Source: Bacillota bacterium (GTDB taxonomy: Bacteria; Bacillota; Clostridia; Christensenellales; CAG-138). From it: a stretch of 38,647 nucleotides of DNA. How positions within the stretch are numbered: the first letter of the stretch is position 1; each line of letters begins with the position of its first letter. The stretch is taken from the NCBI GenBank assembly GCA_023426265.1, contig JAFABA010000076.1:1-38647 (forward strand). The letters run 5' to 3'. The notes under the pieces were generated by a model that was not told where the DNA came from, did not search any database, and saw only the letters and a list, made by a program, of their open reading frames with translations. Below are positions 16,917-25,174 of this stretch, one piece after another. The position numbers were made by a program, and so were the translations under genes.

Positions 16917-18224
16917 TTGCAGCGCATCACCGCGGTAGAACGGGGCTCCATCGCCGCTTCCCTAAACATAAAAGAAGGGGATATGCTACTATCCATCAAC
17001 AGCGAGCCGGTGCTCGACGTGGTGGATTATACGTACCTTTGCGCGGAAGAGCAATTAAAGCTGCTTTTTGAGCGCGCGGACGGCGGCAGGTACGAGGTGG
17101 AGCTGAACAAGGACGCGTATGCGCCGCTGGGGCTCGTGTTTGAAAGCGGACTCATGAGCACCGTTCGCGCCTGTAAAAACCGCTGCATGTTCTGCTTTAT
17201 TGATCAAATGCCCAAGGGCGGGCGCAAGACGCTCCAGTTCAAGGACGACGATTGGCGCATGTCCTTCATCATGGGCAACTATATCACGCTCACAAACGTC
17301 GACGAAGCGGAATTCGAGCGCATTTTAAAACGCAGGGTCAGCCCGCTTTTTGTCTCCGTACACGCCACGGACCCGGCCGTACGCATGAGGATGATGCGCA
17401 ACCCCACCGCAGGAGAGATATTGCCGCGTTTAAAGCGTTTGGCCGAAGCCGGGTTGAAATTCCACTGCCAGATCGTATGCTGCCCAACTGTAAACGACGG
17501 AGAAGTGCTGCAGCAGACGTTAGGCGATCTTGTGGCCCTTCATCCATACGCGCAGTCCGTCGCGGTGGTGCCGGTTGGCCTGACCAAATTCCGGGAAGGA
17601 TTGGCTTCCCTTCGCGTTTTTACGCAACAGGAATCAAAAGATACCCTGGATCAAATCCGAAATTTCGCAGCCGGATGTATGGAACGTATGGGTACCGCGT
17701 TTGTGTTCGCTTCGGATGAATTCTATCTTGCGGCAGGGGAAGAACTTCCGTCCTATGAGAAATATGAAGACTTTCCGCAGATAGAAAACGGCGTAGGACT
17801 TCTCAGGTTGTTTGAGTGGGAGTTTATGGAGGCGCTTGAGGAAAAGAAGCCGCTCAAAAAGCGTTTTGCATTCGAGGCGGCGGGCGGCATGCTGGCGCAT
17901 CCGTTTATGAAAAAGCTCTATCAAGCGCTTATCCCTTACGGAATAGATTGTGCCCTTTATGCCATCCGGAATGATTTCTTCGGCCCCACCATCACGGTGG
18001 GCGGGCTCGTCACCGGGCAGGATTTAACCAGCCAATTAAAAGGCAGGCTAAAGACCGGAGTGCTTTTGATTCCCCACAACATGCTGCGCGAACAGGAAGA
18101 CGTATTTTTAGACGGCATGACGGTAAAGGAACTTTCGGAAGCGCTCAACGTGCGGGTGATTCCCGTACGGGGCGGGGGAGATGCCTGGGTGGAGACGATT
18201 TTCTCTCTGGCAAACGAGTCGTAG
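16917..18224 (+). CDS. PDZ-radical SAM protein of the DUF512 family
   Basis: A 435-residue protein starting at TTG 16917, directly after the upstream stop, with GGAGG five bases before it. Residues 1-70 form a PDZ-like domain (RGSIAASLNIKEGDMLLSIN). The radical SAM cluster motif is C86-C90-C93 in CKNRCMFCFIDQMP, and the C-terminal half is the DUF512 domain ending in VRGGGDAWVETIFSL. The family is common in Clostridia and Cyanobacteria, often beside der, and has no proven reaction. Co-location with der and plsY hints at ribosome or envelope links but does not establish one. Confidence 0.9.
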   Translation: MQRITAVERGSIAASLNIKEGDMLLSINSEPVLDVVDYTYLCAEEQLKLLFERADGGRYEVELNKDAYAPLGLVFESGLMSTVRACKNRCMFCFIDQMPKGGRKTLQFKDDDWRMSFIMGNYITLTNVDEAEFERILKRRVSPLFVSVHATDPAVRMRMMRNPTAGEILPRLKRLAEAGLKFHCQIVCCPTVNDGEVLQQTLGDLVALHPYAQSVAVVPVGLTKFREGLASLRVFTQQESKDTLDQIRNFAAGCMERMGTAFVFASDEFYLAAGEELPSYEKYEDFPQIENGVGLLRLFEWEFMEALEEKKPLKKRFAFEAAGGMLAHPFMKKLYQALIPYGIDCALYAIRNDFFGPTITVGGLVTGQDLTSQLKGRLKTGVLLIPHNMLREQEDVFLDGMTVKELSEALNVRVIPVRGGGDAWVETIFSLANES

Positions 18225-18300
18225 AGGCCGCAGCCGGATCGTATCGATCGTATCAATCAACGGCCCGTCTTTATAGGGCGTGCCGTCAATGGAGGAAGAA

Positions 18301-19635
18301 ATGGGCAAGCCGCTTGTTGCAATTGTAGGCAGGCCAAATGTGGGAAAATCCACATTGTTCAATAAGCTGATCGGAAAGCGTATCTCCATCGTGGAGGATA
18401 CGCCTGGCGTGACCAGGGACCGTATTTATGGGGAAGCAACCTGGCTGACGCATTCCTTCACGCTGATCGATACCGGCGGCATTGAGCCCGCGCGCGAGGA
18501 CGTCATCAGCCTGCAGATGCGCAGGCAGGTGGAGCTTGCTATCGATACGGCGGATGTGATCCTCTTTATGGTGGACGGGCGCGAAGGCATGACCGCCGCG
18601 GACGAAGAGGTGGCGGATATTTTGAGGAAGTGCAAAAAGCCCGTCGTGCTCGCCGTCAACAAGGTGGACGCCCAAAAATTTGAAGAAACCGCCTACGATT
18701 TTTACGCGCTGGGCCTGGGTACGCCCATTACGATCTCCTCTTCCCAGGGCCTGGGCCTGGGCGATCTCTTAGATGAAATCGCCGCCCACTTCCCGCCGTA
18801 TGAGGCGAATGAGGAAGAAGAGGCCACAGTTAACATCGCGGTCGTCGGCAAGCCCAACGTGGGCAAGTCCAGCCTGGTCAATGCCATATTGGGCGATGAG
18901 CGCGTCATCGTCAGCGACATTCCGGGCACCACGCGGGACGCGATCGATACGCCCTTTACCCGCAGCGGGAAGAACTATGTCCTTGTAGATACCGCGGGCA
19001 TCCGCCGTAAGCGGGCAATAGAGGACGAAAGCATTGAGCGTTACAGCGTCATACGCAGCCTGGGGGCAATCCGCCGGGCGGATGTGGTGCTCATTGTGGT
19101 GGACGCGGAGCAGGGCCTTTCCGAGCAGGACGTTCGCATCGCAGGGTATGTGCATGAGGAAGGCAAGGCGAGCGTGCTTATCGTAAACAAGTGGGACCTC
19201 ATTGAAAAGGACACCCACACCATGAACAAGTTCAAAAAGGATCTGATGACCGACCTTGCGTTTATGAGCTACGTTCCCATGCTCTTTATCAGCGCAAAAA
19301 CCGGCCAGCGCGTGGAAAAGGTGCTGAACCTTGCGGATGACGTGTTCAAGCAGACCTGTACCCGCATTTCCACCGGCACGCTCAACGACGTCATCAGCGA
19401 GGCGGTCACAGTCACCGAACCTCCCAGCGACAAGGGCCGGAGGCTGAAGCTTTATTACGCGACGCAAGTTTCCATAAAGCCGCCAACATTTATTATCAAG
19501 GTAAATGACCCGGAGTTGATGCATTTTTCCTACGCAAGGTATCTTGAGAACTATTTGCGGAAATCCTTTGGCTTAACAGGGACGCCCATACGCCTGTATC
19601 CGCGTTCACGCAGCAGCGAAGGGAGCAACGAATGA
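18301..19635 (+). CDS. der: Ribosome biogenesis GTPase Der (EngA)
   Basis: A tandem-GTPase protein needed for 50S subunit maturation. The 444 residues contain G1 motif GRPNVGKST at 10-18 in the first G domain and GKPNVGKSS at about 182-190 in the second, NKVD and NKWD as the two G4 motifs, and a C-terminal KH-like domain ending in a basic, serine-rich tail. ATG 18301 is preferred because GGAGGA at 18291-18296 precedes it and it gives the canonical GKPLVAIVGRPN start; GTG 18280 and ATG 18289 are in frame but lack a suitable ribosome site. The TGA overlaps the plsY ATG. Confidence 0.97.
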   Translation: MGKPLVAIVGRPNVGKSTLFNKLIGKRISIVEDTPGVTRDRIYGEATWLTHSFTLIDTGGIEPAREDVISLQMRRQVELAIDTADVILFMVDGREGMTAADEEVADILRKCKKPVVLAVNKVDAQKFEETAYDFYALGLGTPITISSSQGLGLGDLLDEIAAHFPPYEANEEEEATVNIAVVGKPNVGKSSLVNAILGDERVIVSDIPGTTRDAIDTPFTRSGKNYVLVDTAGIRRKRAIEDESIERYSVIRSLGAIRRADVVLIVVDAEQGLSEQDVRIAGYVHEEGKASVLIVNKWDLIEKDTHTMNKFKKDLMTDLAFMSYVPMLFISAKTGQRVEKVLNLADDVFKQTCTRISTGTLNDVISEAVTVTEPPSDKGRRLKLYYATQVSIKPPTFIIKVNDPELMHFSYARYLENYLRKSFGLTGTPIRLYPRSRSSEGSNE

Positions 19636-20267
19636 ACATGGGATTGTATATACTTGCGGCGGTTGCCGGCTATCTTCTTGGCAACCTGCAAAGCGCAGTC
19701 ATCATCAGCCGGTTAAAATATAAGGACGACGTACGCAACCATGGCAGCGGCAATGCGGGCAGCACCAACATGCTGCGCGTGTTTGGGTTAAAATCCGGCG
19801 CCGTGACGTTTGCGGGGGATCTTTTAAAGGGTGTGCTCGCGGTGCTCGCGGGCAGGTGGATCGCCGGGGAAACCGGGGCGTATATCGCCTCCTTCTTTGT
19901 GGCGCTGGGGCATTGCTACCCGGTATTTCTGCAGTTTCGCGGCGGCAAGGGCGTTGCCTCCAGTCTGGGCGTTGCATGGATGCTCAACCCGTTGTTTGCA
20001 GCTATCATGACGGTATGGGCCGCATTGATGGTTGCGGTGACCCGCACCATATCCATTGTCTCGCTCACCGGCATCACGCTCTACTTCCTGCTTACGCTTA
20101 TTTTTTCGTGGGGCAATTGGGTGCTGATCGTATTCGTCGGATTGCTTTGGCTGTTGATCGTGCTGCGCCATGCCGATAACATCCAACGGCTGTTGAAAGG
20201 CGAAGAAAGCAGGCTGTTCGAAAAAAAACGGGAAAAGAAAGAAAACGAAACCAACCAAATTGTTTAA
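19632..20267 (+). CDS. plsY: Glycerol-3-phosphate acyltransferase PlsY
   Basis: Integral membrane enzyme using acyl-phosphate to acylate glycerol-3-phosphate, the first step of phospholipid synthesis. Its 211 residues contain the three PlsY motifs: GSGNAGSTNMLR near 37-48, GHCYPVFLQFRGGKGVA near 93-110, and RHADNIQRLLKGEE near 178-191, set among five or so hydrophobic segments. The highly charged C-terminal tail is cytoplasmic. It overlaps der by four bases (ATGA), and a terminator shared with the convergent LysR gene follows. Confidence 0.96.
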   Translation: MNMGLYILAAVAGYLLGNLQSAVIISRLKYKDDVRNHGSGNAGSTNMLRVFGLKSGAVTFAGDLLKGVLAVLAGRWIAGETGAYIASFFVALGHCYPVFLQFRGGKGVASSLGVAWMLNPLFAAIMTVWAALMVAVTRTISIVSLTGITLYFLLTLIFSWGNWVLIVFVGLLWLLIVLRHADNIQRLLKGEESRLFEKKREKKENETNQIV

Positions 20268-20276
20268 GAACATAAA

Positions 20277-20301
20277 AAAAGCGCCCGGTAAAGGCGCTTT
20301 T
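20277..20301. terminator. Bidirectional terminator between plsY and the LysR gene
   Basis: Nine-base-pair stem AAAAGCGCC/GGCGCTTTT with A-rich and T-rich flanks that serve both strands; plsY and the LysR gene converge on it. Confidence 0.85.
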
Positions 20302-20329
20302 GCGTTTTATTGCGTAATCTTTCAATAGG

Positions 20330-21223
20330 TTATTCCGGTTCGGATTCCATGACGATCTGTATAAACCGCAATGACGCCGCGGAAAGCGGCACGCCGTCGA
20401 GCGAAATCAGGCCGATCGCGCGCTGGGGCATGGGCGGGTCGAGTTCGATTTCAAACAGCTCGCCGGTCGCCAGAGCTTCCGCCGCAAACTCGCTTGTCAC
20501 ACAGGCAATGCCAAGGCCGATGCGCGCAAACTGCACCAGCAGGCTGTGCGCGCCAAGCTCAATTTCCGGATGCAGCGTGATGCCCTGCTGCGCCGCAAAT
20601 GCGTCAAGATATTTTCTTGAGTTGCTGGCCTGCTCTAAAAGCACCAGAGGTTCGCGCGCGAGGATGTCGAGAGGCACCTTCTGCCCCTTGAAGTGTTCAA
20701 ACCGCTCCGCCGCCACAAATACGTCGTGCACCTTCAGGCACTCGCGCACGCACAGGGCGCTATCTTCCACCGGGAGGTTCACAAGCGCAATATCCACTTT
20801 GCCAATTTTTAAAAGCTCCACCGTCTCCGGCGTTGTGCGGTTGGTTACCTGTAATTGAATCTCGGGGTATTCTGCATGGAAGCGTTCGAGGTAGGGAAGC
20901 AGAAAGTACTGGCACAGCGTATCGCTCGCGCCAATCATCAGCCCGCCGGATTGCAGCGTGCGCATGCGGTTGAGTTTATCCTCCGCGGCGGAGACAAGGC
21001 TGACGGCTTTGTCCGCATAGCTGTAGAGCATGCGCCCCTCGCTGGTGAGGGTGATGCCGCGGCTGGTACGGGTGAACAGCGAGCAATCCAGGCTGTCCTC
21101 CAGACGGCGCATGGCCTGGCTTACCGCGGGCTGGCTGATATAAAGTTCCCGCGCAGCATGCGAAAGGCTGCCGCAGCGTGCAACGGTACAAAATACGCGA
21201 TAAAGCTCAAGATCCGCAGACAT
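20330..21223 (-). CDS. LysR-family transcriptional regulator
   Basis: A 297-residue regulator with an N-terminal winged helix-turn-helix (residues about 4-62; AARELYISQPAVSQAMRRLE is the recognition region) and a C-terminal periplasmic-binding-like effector domain starting near residue 90 (GLMIGASDT). Upstream on the minus strand there is a plausible promoter (TATAAT complementary to 21274-21279, TTGCAT complementary to 21297-21302, spacer 17). The divergently transcribed lysophospholipase-like gene begins about 200 bases away, so it may be the regulated target, but this is only positional inference. The effector is unknown. Confidence 0.93.
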   Translation of the reverse strand: MSADLELYRVFCTVARCGSLSHAARELYISQPAVSQAMRRLEDSLDCSLFTRTSRGITLTSEGRMLYSYADKAVSLVSAAEDKLNRMRTLQSGGLMIGASDTLCQYFLLPYLERFHAEYPEIQLQVTNRTTPETVELLKIGKVDIALVNLPVEDSALCVRECLKVHDVFVAAERFEHFKGQKVPLDILAREPLVLLEQASNSRKYLDAFAAQQGITLHPEIELGAHSLLVQFARIGLGIACVTSEFAAEALATGELFEIELDPPMPQRAIGLISLDGVPLSAASLRFIQIVMESEPE

Positions 21224-21273
21224 ATAAAAACCTCTTATTCACCTTAGATTTGGTTATGAAAAGGCTTATATGC

Positions 21274-21302
21274 ATTATAATCTATTGCTTTATCATATGC
21301 AA
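21274..21302 (-). promoter_or_regulatory. Candidate promoter of the LysR gene
   Basis: On the minus strand, TTGCAT, 17-base spacer, TATAAT. The surrounding 21224-21370 intergenic DNA is AT-rich with imperfect dyads that could bind the LysR protein; no clear T-N11-A site is obvious. Confidence 0.5.
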
Positions 21303-21430
21303 CATTCTCTTTGCGTAGCTTATCTGTGCCCGTCATGCGGCTGTAAACAGAGGAAGTTCATCCCAATAATTTGATGCGAAAACGCACCGCGCGTGGTATA
21401 CTTTTAGAAAAAGGCGGGAGGTATTCTGAT

Positions 21431-22345
21431 ATGAAGACACAGGAATTCAGGTACGCTTCGGCAACGAACCTTGGCGAGTGTTTCTCCATGCTTTGGTTAC
21501 CGGATACCCGCCCCCGCGCAGTTGTACAGATTGCGCACGGCATGGCGGAGCATATCGGAAGATATGCGCCTTTTGCGGAATACTTATGCGAGAACGGATT
21601 CGCCGTTGCCGCAAACGATCATGCCGGGCATGGCCAAAGCGCGGACCTTGCAGTAAAGGGGTATTTCGGGGAGCAAAACGGCTGGAGCTCTGTGGTAGCG
21701 GATATGAAGGCGCTTCACGACCATGCGGCGGTGCTTATGCCGGGGATACCATATATACTCTTTGGCCACAGTATGGGCTCGTTTTTGGCGCGCAGCTACG
21801 CCGCGCGCTACCCGCAGGATATTTCCGCCTTGATTCTTTCCGGTACGGCGGGGAAGAACCCGGCGGCAGGCATTGGAAGCCTGGTCGCCATACGCGAAAA
21901 AAAGCGCAATGGGGTCAAAAAGCCGAGCGAACAATTAAATAATCTGAGCTTCGGCTCCTACAGTAAGCCGTTCCTGCCTTCACGCACCATGTTCGACTGG
22001 CTCAGCCGGGATAAAGAACAGGTGGACCGTTACATCGAAGACCCGCTGTGCGGGTTTGTATTCACCGCGGAAGGGTTCTTCGATCTGCTCTCCGGCATTC
22101 GGGAGATTAGTTCCGCTTCCTGGGCAAAAAAGGTTCCCAATGTGCCCATCTACCTCTTTTCCGGGGAGAAGGACCCTGTGGGGAACAACGGAAAAGGCGT
22201 AAAACAGGTGGCAAAATGGCTCAAGGATACCGGCCATACGGTAACTTTGAAGCTCTATCCGGAGGGCAGGCATGAAATGCTCAACGAGATCAACCGCACC
22301 GAGGTTTACCAGGATGTTTTACGCTTTCTATCCGGCGTGGTATAA
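21431..22345 (+). CDS. Alpha/beta hydrolase, lysophospholipase/monoacylglycerol lipase-like
   Basis: A 304-residue serine hydrolase of the Hydrolase_4 type. The nucleophile elbow is GHSMGS in ILFGHSMGSFLARSYA (serine near residue 115). An oxyanion region HGMAEHIGRY lies near residue 36, with a NDHAGHG segment after it. The acid is probably D in FSGEKDPVG and the base H in YPEGRHEMLNE near the C-terminus. It most likely hydrolyses monoacylglycerol or lysophospholipid; the true substrate is unproven. ATG 21431 is chosen for its GGGAGG site at 21416-21421; an extended -10 (TGGTATACT, 21394-21402) lies upstream. Confidence 0.88.
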   Translation: MKTQEFRYASATNLGECFSMLWLPDTRPRAVVQIAHGMAEHIGRYAPFAEYLCENGFAVAANDHAGHGQSADLAVKGYFGEQNGWSSVVADMKALHDHAAVLMPGIPYILFGHSMGSFLARSYAARYPQDISALILSGTAGKNPAAGIGSLVAIREKKRNGVKKPSEQLNNLSFGSYSKPFLPSRTMFDWLSRDKEQVDRYIEDPLCGFVFTAEGFFDLLSGIREISSASWAKKVPNVPIYLFSGEKDPVGNNGKGVKQVAKWLKDTGHTVTLKLYPEGRHEMLNEINRTEVYQDVLRFLSGVV

Positions 22346-22346
22346 T
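22338..22346 (+). promoter_or_regulatory. Extended -10 promoter for the two pseudoenzyme genes
   Basis: TGGTATAAT overlaps the hydrolase stop codon, about 50 bases before the next start. No good -35 is required with the TGN extension. Confidence 0.55.
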
Positions 22347-22396
22347 CAGATGTGTTTTTCGCGCGGCAACCGCGCTGAAATAAAGGAGGTTTACGC

Positions 22397-23119
22397 ATGG
22401 GCATTATGATCTACCGGGACAAGGACGCTGCGAGCGCGGCCGCAGCCACGCTGATTGCGGCGCAGATGATAGAAAAACCAAACTGCGTGCTGGGGCTTTG
22501 CGCCACGGATATGGCGTCGCTTTTGTACCGCAAGCTTGTTTCCATGACGGCTTCGGGCATACTGGACTGGAGCGAGATCACCGTGTTCCAAACCAGCGAA
22601 TTCATGGCCAAGCGCGCCGGAAACGTGGGTATTTTAAGCGCCTACCTTGCCAGCTCCCTGTACGAGCAGATCAACATGCAGCTTTCCCGCGCGCATGCGC
22701 CCAACCACAACGCGCAGGATCTGCAGGCTGCCTGCTCCAGTTTTGAGGCGGATATCATCGCTTCCGGCGGTCTTGATACCGTGCTTCTTTATCTTGGCCA
22801 GAACGGCCATCTCGCCTTTAACGGCCCCTCGCGTGAATTTTCCGCATTTACGCACGTGGAGCTTCTTCCCCAAAACACAATAGAAGAATGCAAGGGTATT
22901 TCGGGTACCGAAGGCATGGTGGCGCAATCCATCACAATGGGCATCAGCACAATCATGTCCGCGAAGCGCATCATACTGCTTGCGCTTGGAGCGCAGATCG
23001 CGGGCATCGCGCAGCGCATCCTCTCTTCCGCGGTAACGCCCGCAGTTCCCGCCAGCATTTTGCAGTTGCATCCGAACGTTACGTTCGTGCTGGATGAGGA
23101 TGCCGCCGTCAACCTATAA
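22397..23119 (+). CDS. Glucosamine-6-phosphate deaminase-like protein lacking catalytic residues
   Basis: A 240-residue protein aligned by eye with NagB along its whole length: KPNCVLGL near 27-34, the GQNGHLAFN loop at 134-142, THVELL, QSITMGISTIM and PASILQLHPNVTF. Key positions differ. The GG(S/T)P phosphate loop is ATDM (36-39). The catalytic aspartate of FNxDEY (E. coli D72) is S67. Of the ring-opening triad, H138 remains but the glutamate of FNEP is G143. The phosphate-binding lysine (E. coli K208) also appears replaced. The fold is probably kept, but deaminase activity is unlikely. AAGGAGG precedes the ATG; the next gene starts 28 bases downstream. A regulatory or sugar-phosphate-sensing role is conceivable but not shown. 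Confidence 0.82.
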   Translation: MGIMIYRDKDAASAAAATLIAAQMIEKPNCVLGLCATDMASLLYRKLVSMTASGILDWSEITVFQTSEFMAKRAGNVGILSAYLASSLYEQINMQLSRAHAPNHNAQDLQAACSSFEADIIASGGLDTVLLYLGQNGHLAFNGPSREFSAFTHVELLPQNTIEECKGISGTEGMVAQSITMGISTIMSAKRIILLALGAQIAGIAQRILSSAVTPAVPASILQLHPNVTFVLDEDAAVNL

Positions 23120-23147
23120 ATGTGACATCAAGCGAGGATGATCAAAC

Positions 23148-23669
23148 ATGGGGTCATGGGAAAAATCACTGGATATTCTGATGTCGGGCAACGAGCGTTT
23201 TGTCAATGACGAATGCAATATCTGCCGCAACTTTGACGAGCAGCGCCGCCTGCTTGTGGAAGAAGGGCAGCATCCTATCGCCGTCGTCGTTTCCCCTTCG
23301 GACTCCTACATGCCGCCGGAACTGATATTCGATACCGGTATCGGCGCATTGTATGTGCTGCGCATGCCGGAACTCGAAATCGACCGGACAGCGCTAGACG
23401 CCATTGAGTTCGCGGCGGAAAAGCTTAACATTCCGCTTTGCATGATATTGACCCATGAGACCCGCAAAGGAGACCCGGAAGAGGATGAAGGCTTTTGGGA
23501 GCGCTTCCGCAAAGACGACGACGAGGAAGAATATAAGGCCATCAAGACCTGCGTGCAGCGTGTGCGCAACAGCGGGGAACTTCAGGAACCGCTCGACGCC
23601 GGGGAATTCTTTGTGGTGGGCGCAAAATACGATCTGGAAAGCGGCCGCGTCACGGTTTTTGATTTCTAA
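23148..23669 (+). CDS. Beta-carbonic-anhydrase-like protein without zinc ligands
   Basis: A 173-residue protein whose layout follows beta-carbonic anhydrase: GNERFVN near 14-20, a strand PIAVVVSPSDS ending in the first metal motif, PPELIFDTGIGALYVLR, a helix DAIEFAAEKL, a strand ending LTHET, and the C-terminal FVVGAKYDLESGRV. The zinc motif CxDSR is P50-S-D52-S-Y54, so the cysteine and arginine are gone. In the second motif HxxC, H103 remains but the cysteine is R106. A strongly acidic insertion (EEDEG...KDDDEEE, about 112-128) follows. It cannot bind zinc in the usual way, so an enzyme role is unlikely. GCGAGGA precedes the ATG; it appears co-transcribed with the NagB-like gene. Confidence 0.82.
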   Translation: MGSWEKSLDILMSGNERFVNDECNICRNFDEQRRLLVEEGQHPIAVVVSPSDSYMPPELIFDTGIGALYVLRMPELEIDRTALDAIEFAAEKLNIPLCMILTHETRKGDPEEDEGFWERFRKDDDEEEYKAIKTCVQRVRNSGELQEPLDAGEFFVVGAKYDLESGRVTVFDF

Positions 23670-23782
23670 GTAAGCACTGATTAAAGGGAGGTCTGTCAGA
23701 ACCAGTGTGACGATATGCCCGACTTAATCAAGGAACCATGCAACCCTAAACCGTTTCACACGTCTAAAAAAGAGGGACAATC
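23670..23782 (+). other. Intergenic segment with potential pseudoknot pairing
   Basis: No convincing gene lies here. TGATTAA near 23679-23685 can pair with TTAATCA at 23724-23730, and GTGTGA at 23705-23710 can pair with TCACAC at 23756-23761; the order of the four arms is that of a pseudoknot. This could be an unrecognised leader RNA for the glycosylase gene, or chance. Confidence 0.3.
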
Positions 23783-24379
23783 ATGCTGCTCCATTGGCAA
23801 ACATTAAAGGCACAGGTTGCGGCTTGCGAAGGATGCGCACTATCTGCCACGCGCACGCATACCGTTTTTGGCGAGGGCAGCGAGAATGCCGAAATCCTGT
23901 TCGTGGGGGAAGGCCCCGGGCGGGAAGAAGATATGCAGGGGCGTCCGTTTGTCGGCCCTGCGGGGCAGCTGTTGGATAAAATGCTCGCAGCAATTGAACT
24001 GGAGCGGACAAAAGTTTATATTGCCAATATTGTAAAATGCCGCCCGCCGCAAAACCGGGTGCCGCTCGAAGAGGAAGCGCTTGCCTGCCTGCCGTATCTG
24101 CGCGCGCAAACCGGACTGATCAAGCCAAAAATCATCGTTTGCCTGGGCGCCACGGCGGCGAGATATATCTATGACCGCGATGTGCGCATCACCAGGGAAC
24201 GGGGCGTATGGAAAGAAAAAAAGGGCGTATGGATCCTCCCGACCTATCATCCCGCCGCTCTTCTTAGGGACCCTGAAAAGAAAAAGGAAGCCTGGGAAGA
24301 TATGAAATCCATTCGCACCCGCTATCTTGAGCTTTTGGATTTAGGGCGCGCTGTACAAGACCCCGGACAAATGGTATAA
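23783..24379 (+). CDS. Family 4 uracil-DNA glycosylase (Fe-S type)
   Basis: Removes uracil from DNA to start base-excision repair. The 198 residues show motif A as GEGPGREED (about 37-45), the NIVKCRPPQNR segment (about 83-93) and motif B PTYHPAALLRDP (about 153-164). Four cysteines expected to hold a [4Fe-4S] cluster are visible: C15 and C18 (CEGC), one in VKCRPP, and one in ACLPYL. There is no KRRIH-type insertion, so it is not UdgX. AGAGGGA lies before ATG 23783. The C-terminus is about 20 residues longer than the core. Confidence 0.93.
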   Translation: MLLHWQTLKAQVAACEGCALSATRTHTVFGEGSENAEILFVGEGPGREEDMQGRPFVGPAGQLLDKMLAAIELERTKVYIANIVKCRPPQNRVPLEEEALACLPYLRAQTGLIKPKIIVCLGATAARYIYDRDVRITRERGVWKEKKGVWILPTYHPAALLRDPEKKKEAWEDMKSIRTRYLELLDLGRAVQDPGQMV

Positions 24380-24380
24380 T
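24352..24380 (+). promoter_or_regulatory. Promoter for yebC
   Basis: TGTACA at 24352-24357, 17-base spacer, TATAAT at 24375-24380 with TGG extension, inside the end of the glycosylase gene. Confidence 0.65.
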
Positions 24381-24417
24381 GCACAACAGTAAAGAAAAGG
24401 AACATGGAGGTATTCTT

Positions 24418-25164
24418 ATGTCCGGCCATTCCAAATGGGCAAACATCAAAAATAAAAAGGAAAAAACCGACTCGCAGCGCGGTAAGATATTCACCAAGAT
24501 CGGCCGTGAGATCGCTATCGCCGTCAAAGAGGGCGGAGCGGACCCCGCGAACAACTCCAGGCTCCGTGATGTCATCGCAAAAGCCAAGGCGAACAACATG
24601 CCCAACGATAATATTGCCCGCTCCCTCAAAAAGGCGTCGGGGGAGCTTGGCAGCGTAAACTATGAAGAGGGCACCTACGAAGGTTACGGCCCCGGCGGTA
24701 TCGCCGTGATCGTGGACGTCGTTACGGACAACCGCAACCGCACCGCGGCGGAAATGCGCCATATATTCGATAAAAGCGGCGGCAACCTTGGAGCTACGGG
24801 CTGCGTAGCTTGGATGTTTACCAAGAAGGGCGTCATCATTATCGAGCGCAGTGCGCTGTTGAGCGAGGATGAAGTCATGATGGCCGCGCTTGACGCGGGC
24901 GCGGAAGACTTTGTTCCCCAGGACGACGCATTCGAGGTATATACCGATCCCGCCGATTTTTCCCGCGTGCGCGAGGCACTGGAGGCCAATGGATATACCT
25001 TTATTTCCGCCGAGATCGACATGATTCCGCAGAACACCGCCAATGTTTCCGACGAGGAAGCCGTTCAGAAGGTGGAGCGCTTCCTGGAATGGCTGGAAGA
25101 CAATGACGACGTGCAGGATGTGTTCCACAACGCCATACTGCCCGAAGCCGAAGAGGAAGATTGA
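24418..25164 (+). CDS. yebC: YebC/PmpR/TACO1-family protein
   Basis: A 248-residue three-domain protein. The start SGHSKWANIKNKKEKTDSQRG and NNSRLRDVIAKAKANNMP are hallmarks of the family, as are YEGYGPGGIAVIVDVVTDN and the SGGNLGATGCVAWMF block that follows. Members have been described both as transcription regulators and as factors that relieve ribosome stalling at proline-rich sites. ATG 24418 follows GGAGG at 24406-24410; an upstream in-frame start at 24379 lies in the promoter and is unlikely. Proximity to a repair glycosylase is typical of a yebC-ruv neighbourhood, although ruvC is not present here. Confidence 0.95.
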   Translation: MSGHSKWANIKNKKEKTDSQRGKIFTKIGREIAIAVKEGGADPANNSRLRDVIAKAKANNMPNDNIARSLKKASGELGSVNYEEGTYEGYGPGGIAVIVDVVTDNRNRTAAEMRHIFDKSGGNLGATGCVAWMFTKKGVIIIERSALLSEDEVMMAALDAGAEDFVPQDDAFEVYTDPADFSRVREALEANGYTFISAEIDMIPQNTANVSDEEAVQKVERFLEWLEDNDDVQDVFHNAILPEAEEED

Positions 25165-25174
25165 CATCACTCAA

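Noticed and set aside
18237..18254. Two tandem copies of GATCGTATC before der
   Set aside because: Only two 9-base copies with no further structure; likely chance.
22361..22375. Six-bp hairpin GCGCGG/CCGCGC before the NagB-like gene
   Set aside because: Short, no T-run and close to the start; not convincing as terminator or riboswitch.
23715..23804. Short upstream reading frame beginning at an ATG in the pre-glycosylase gap
   Set aside because: No ribosome site at a suitable distance, and it runs into the glycosylase gene out of frame.
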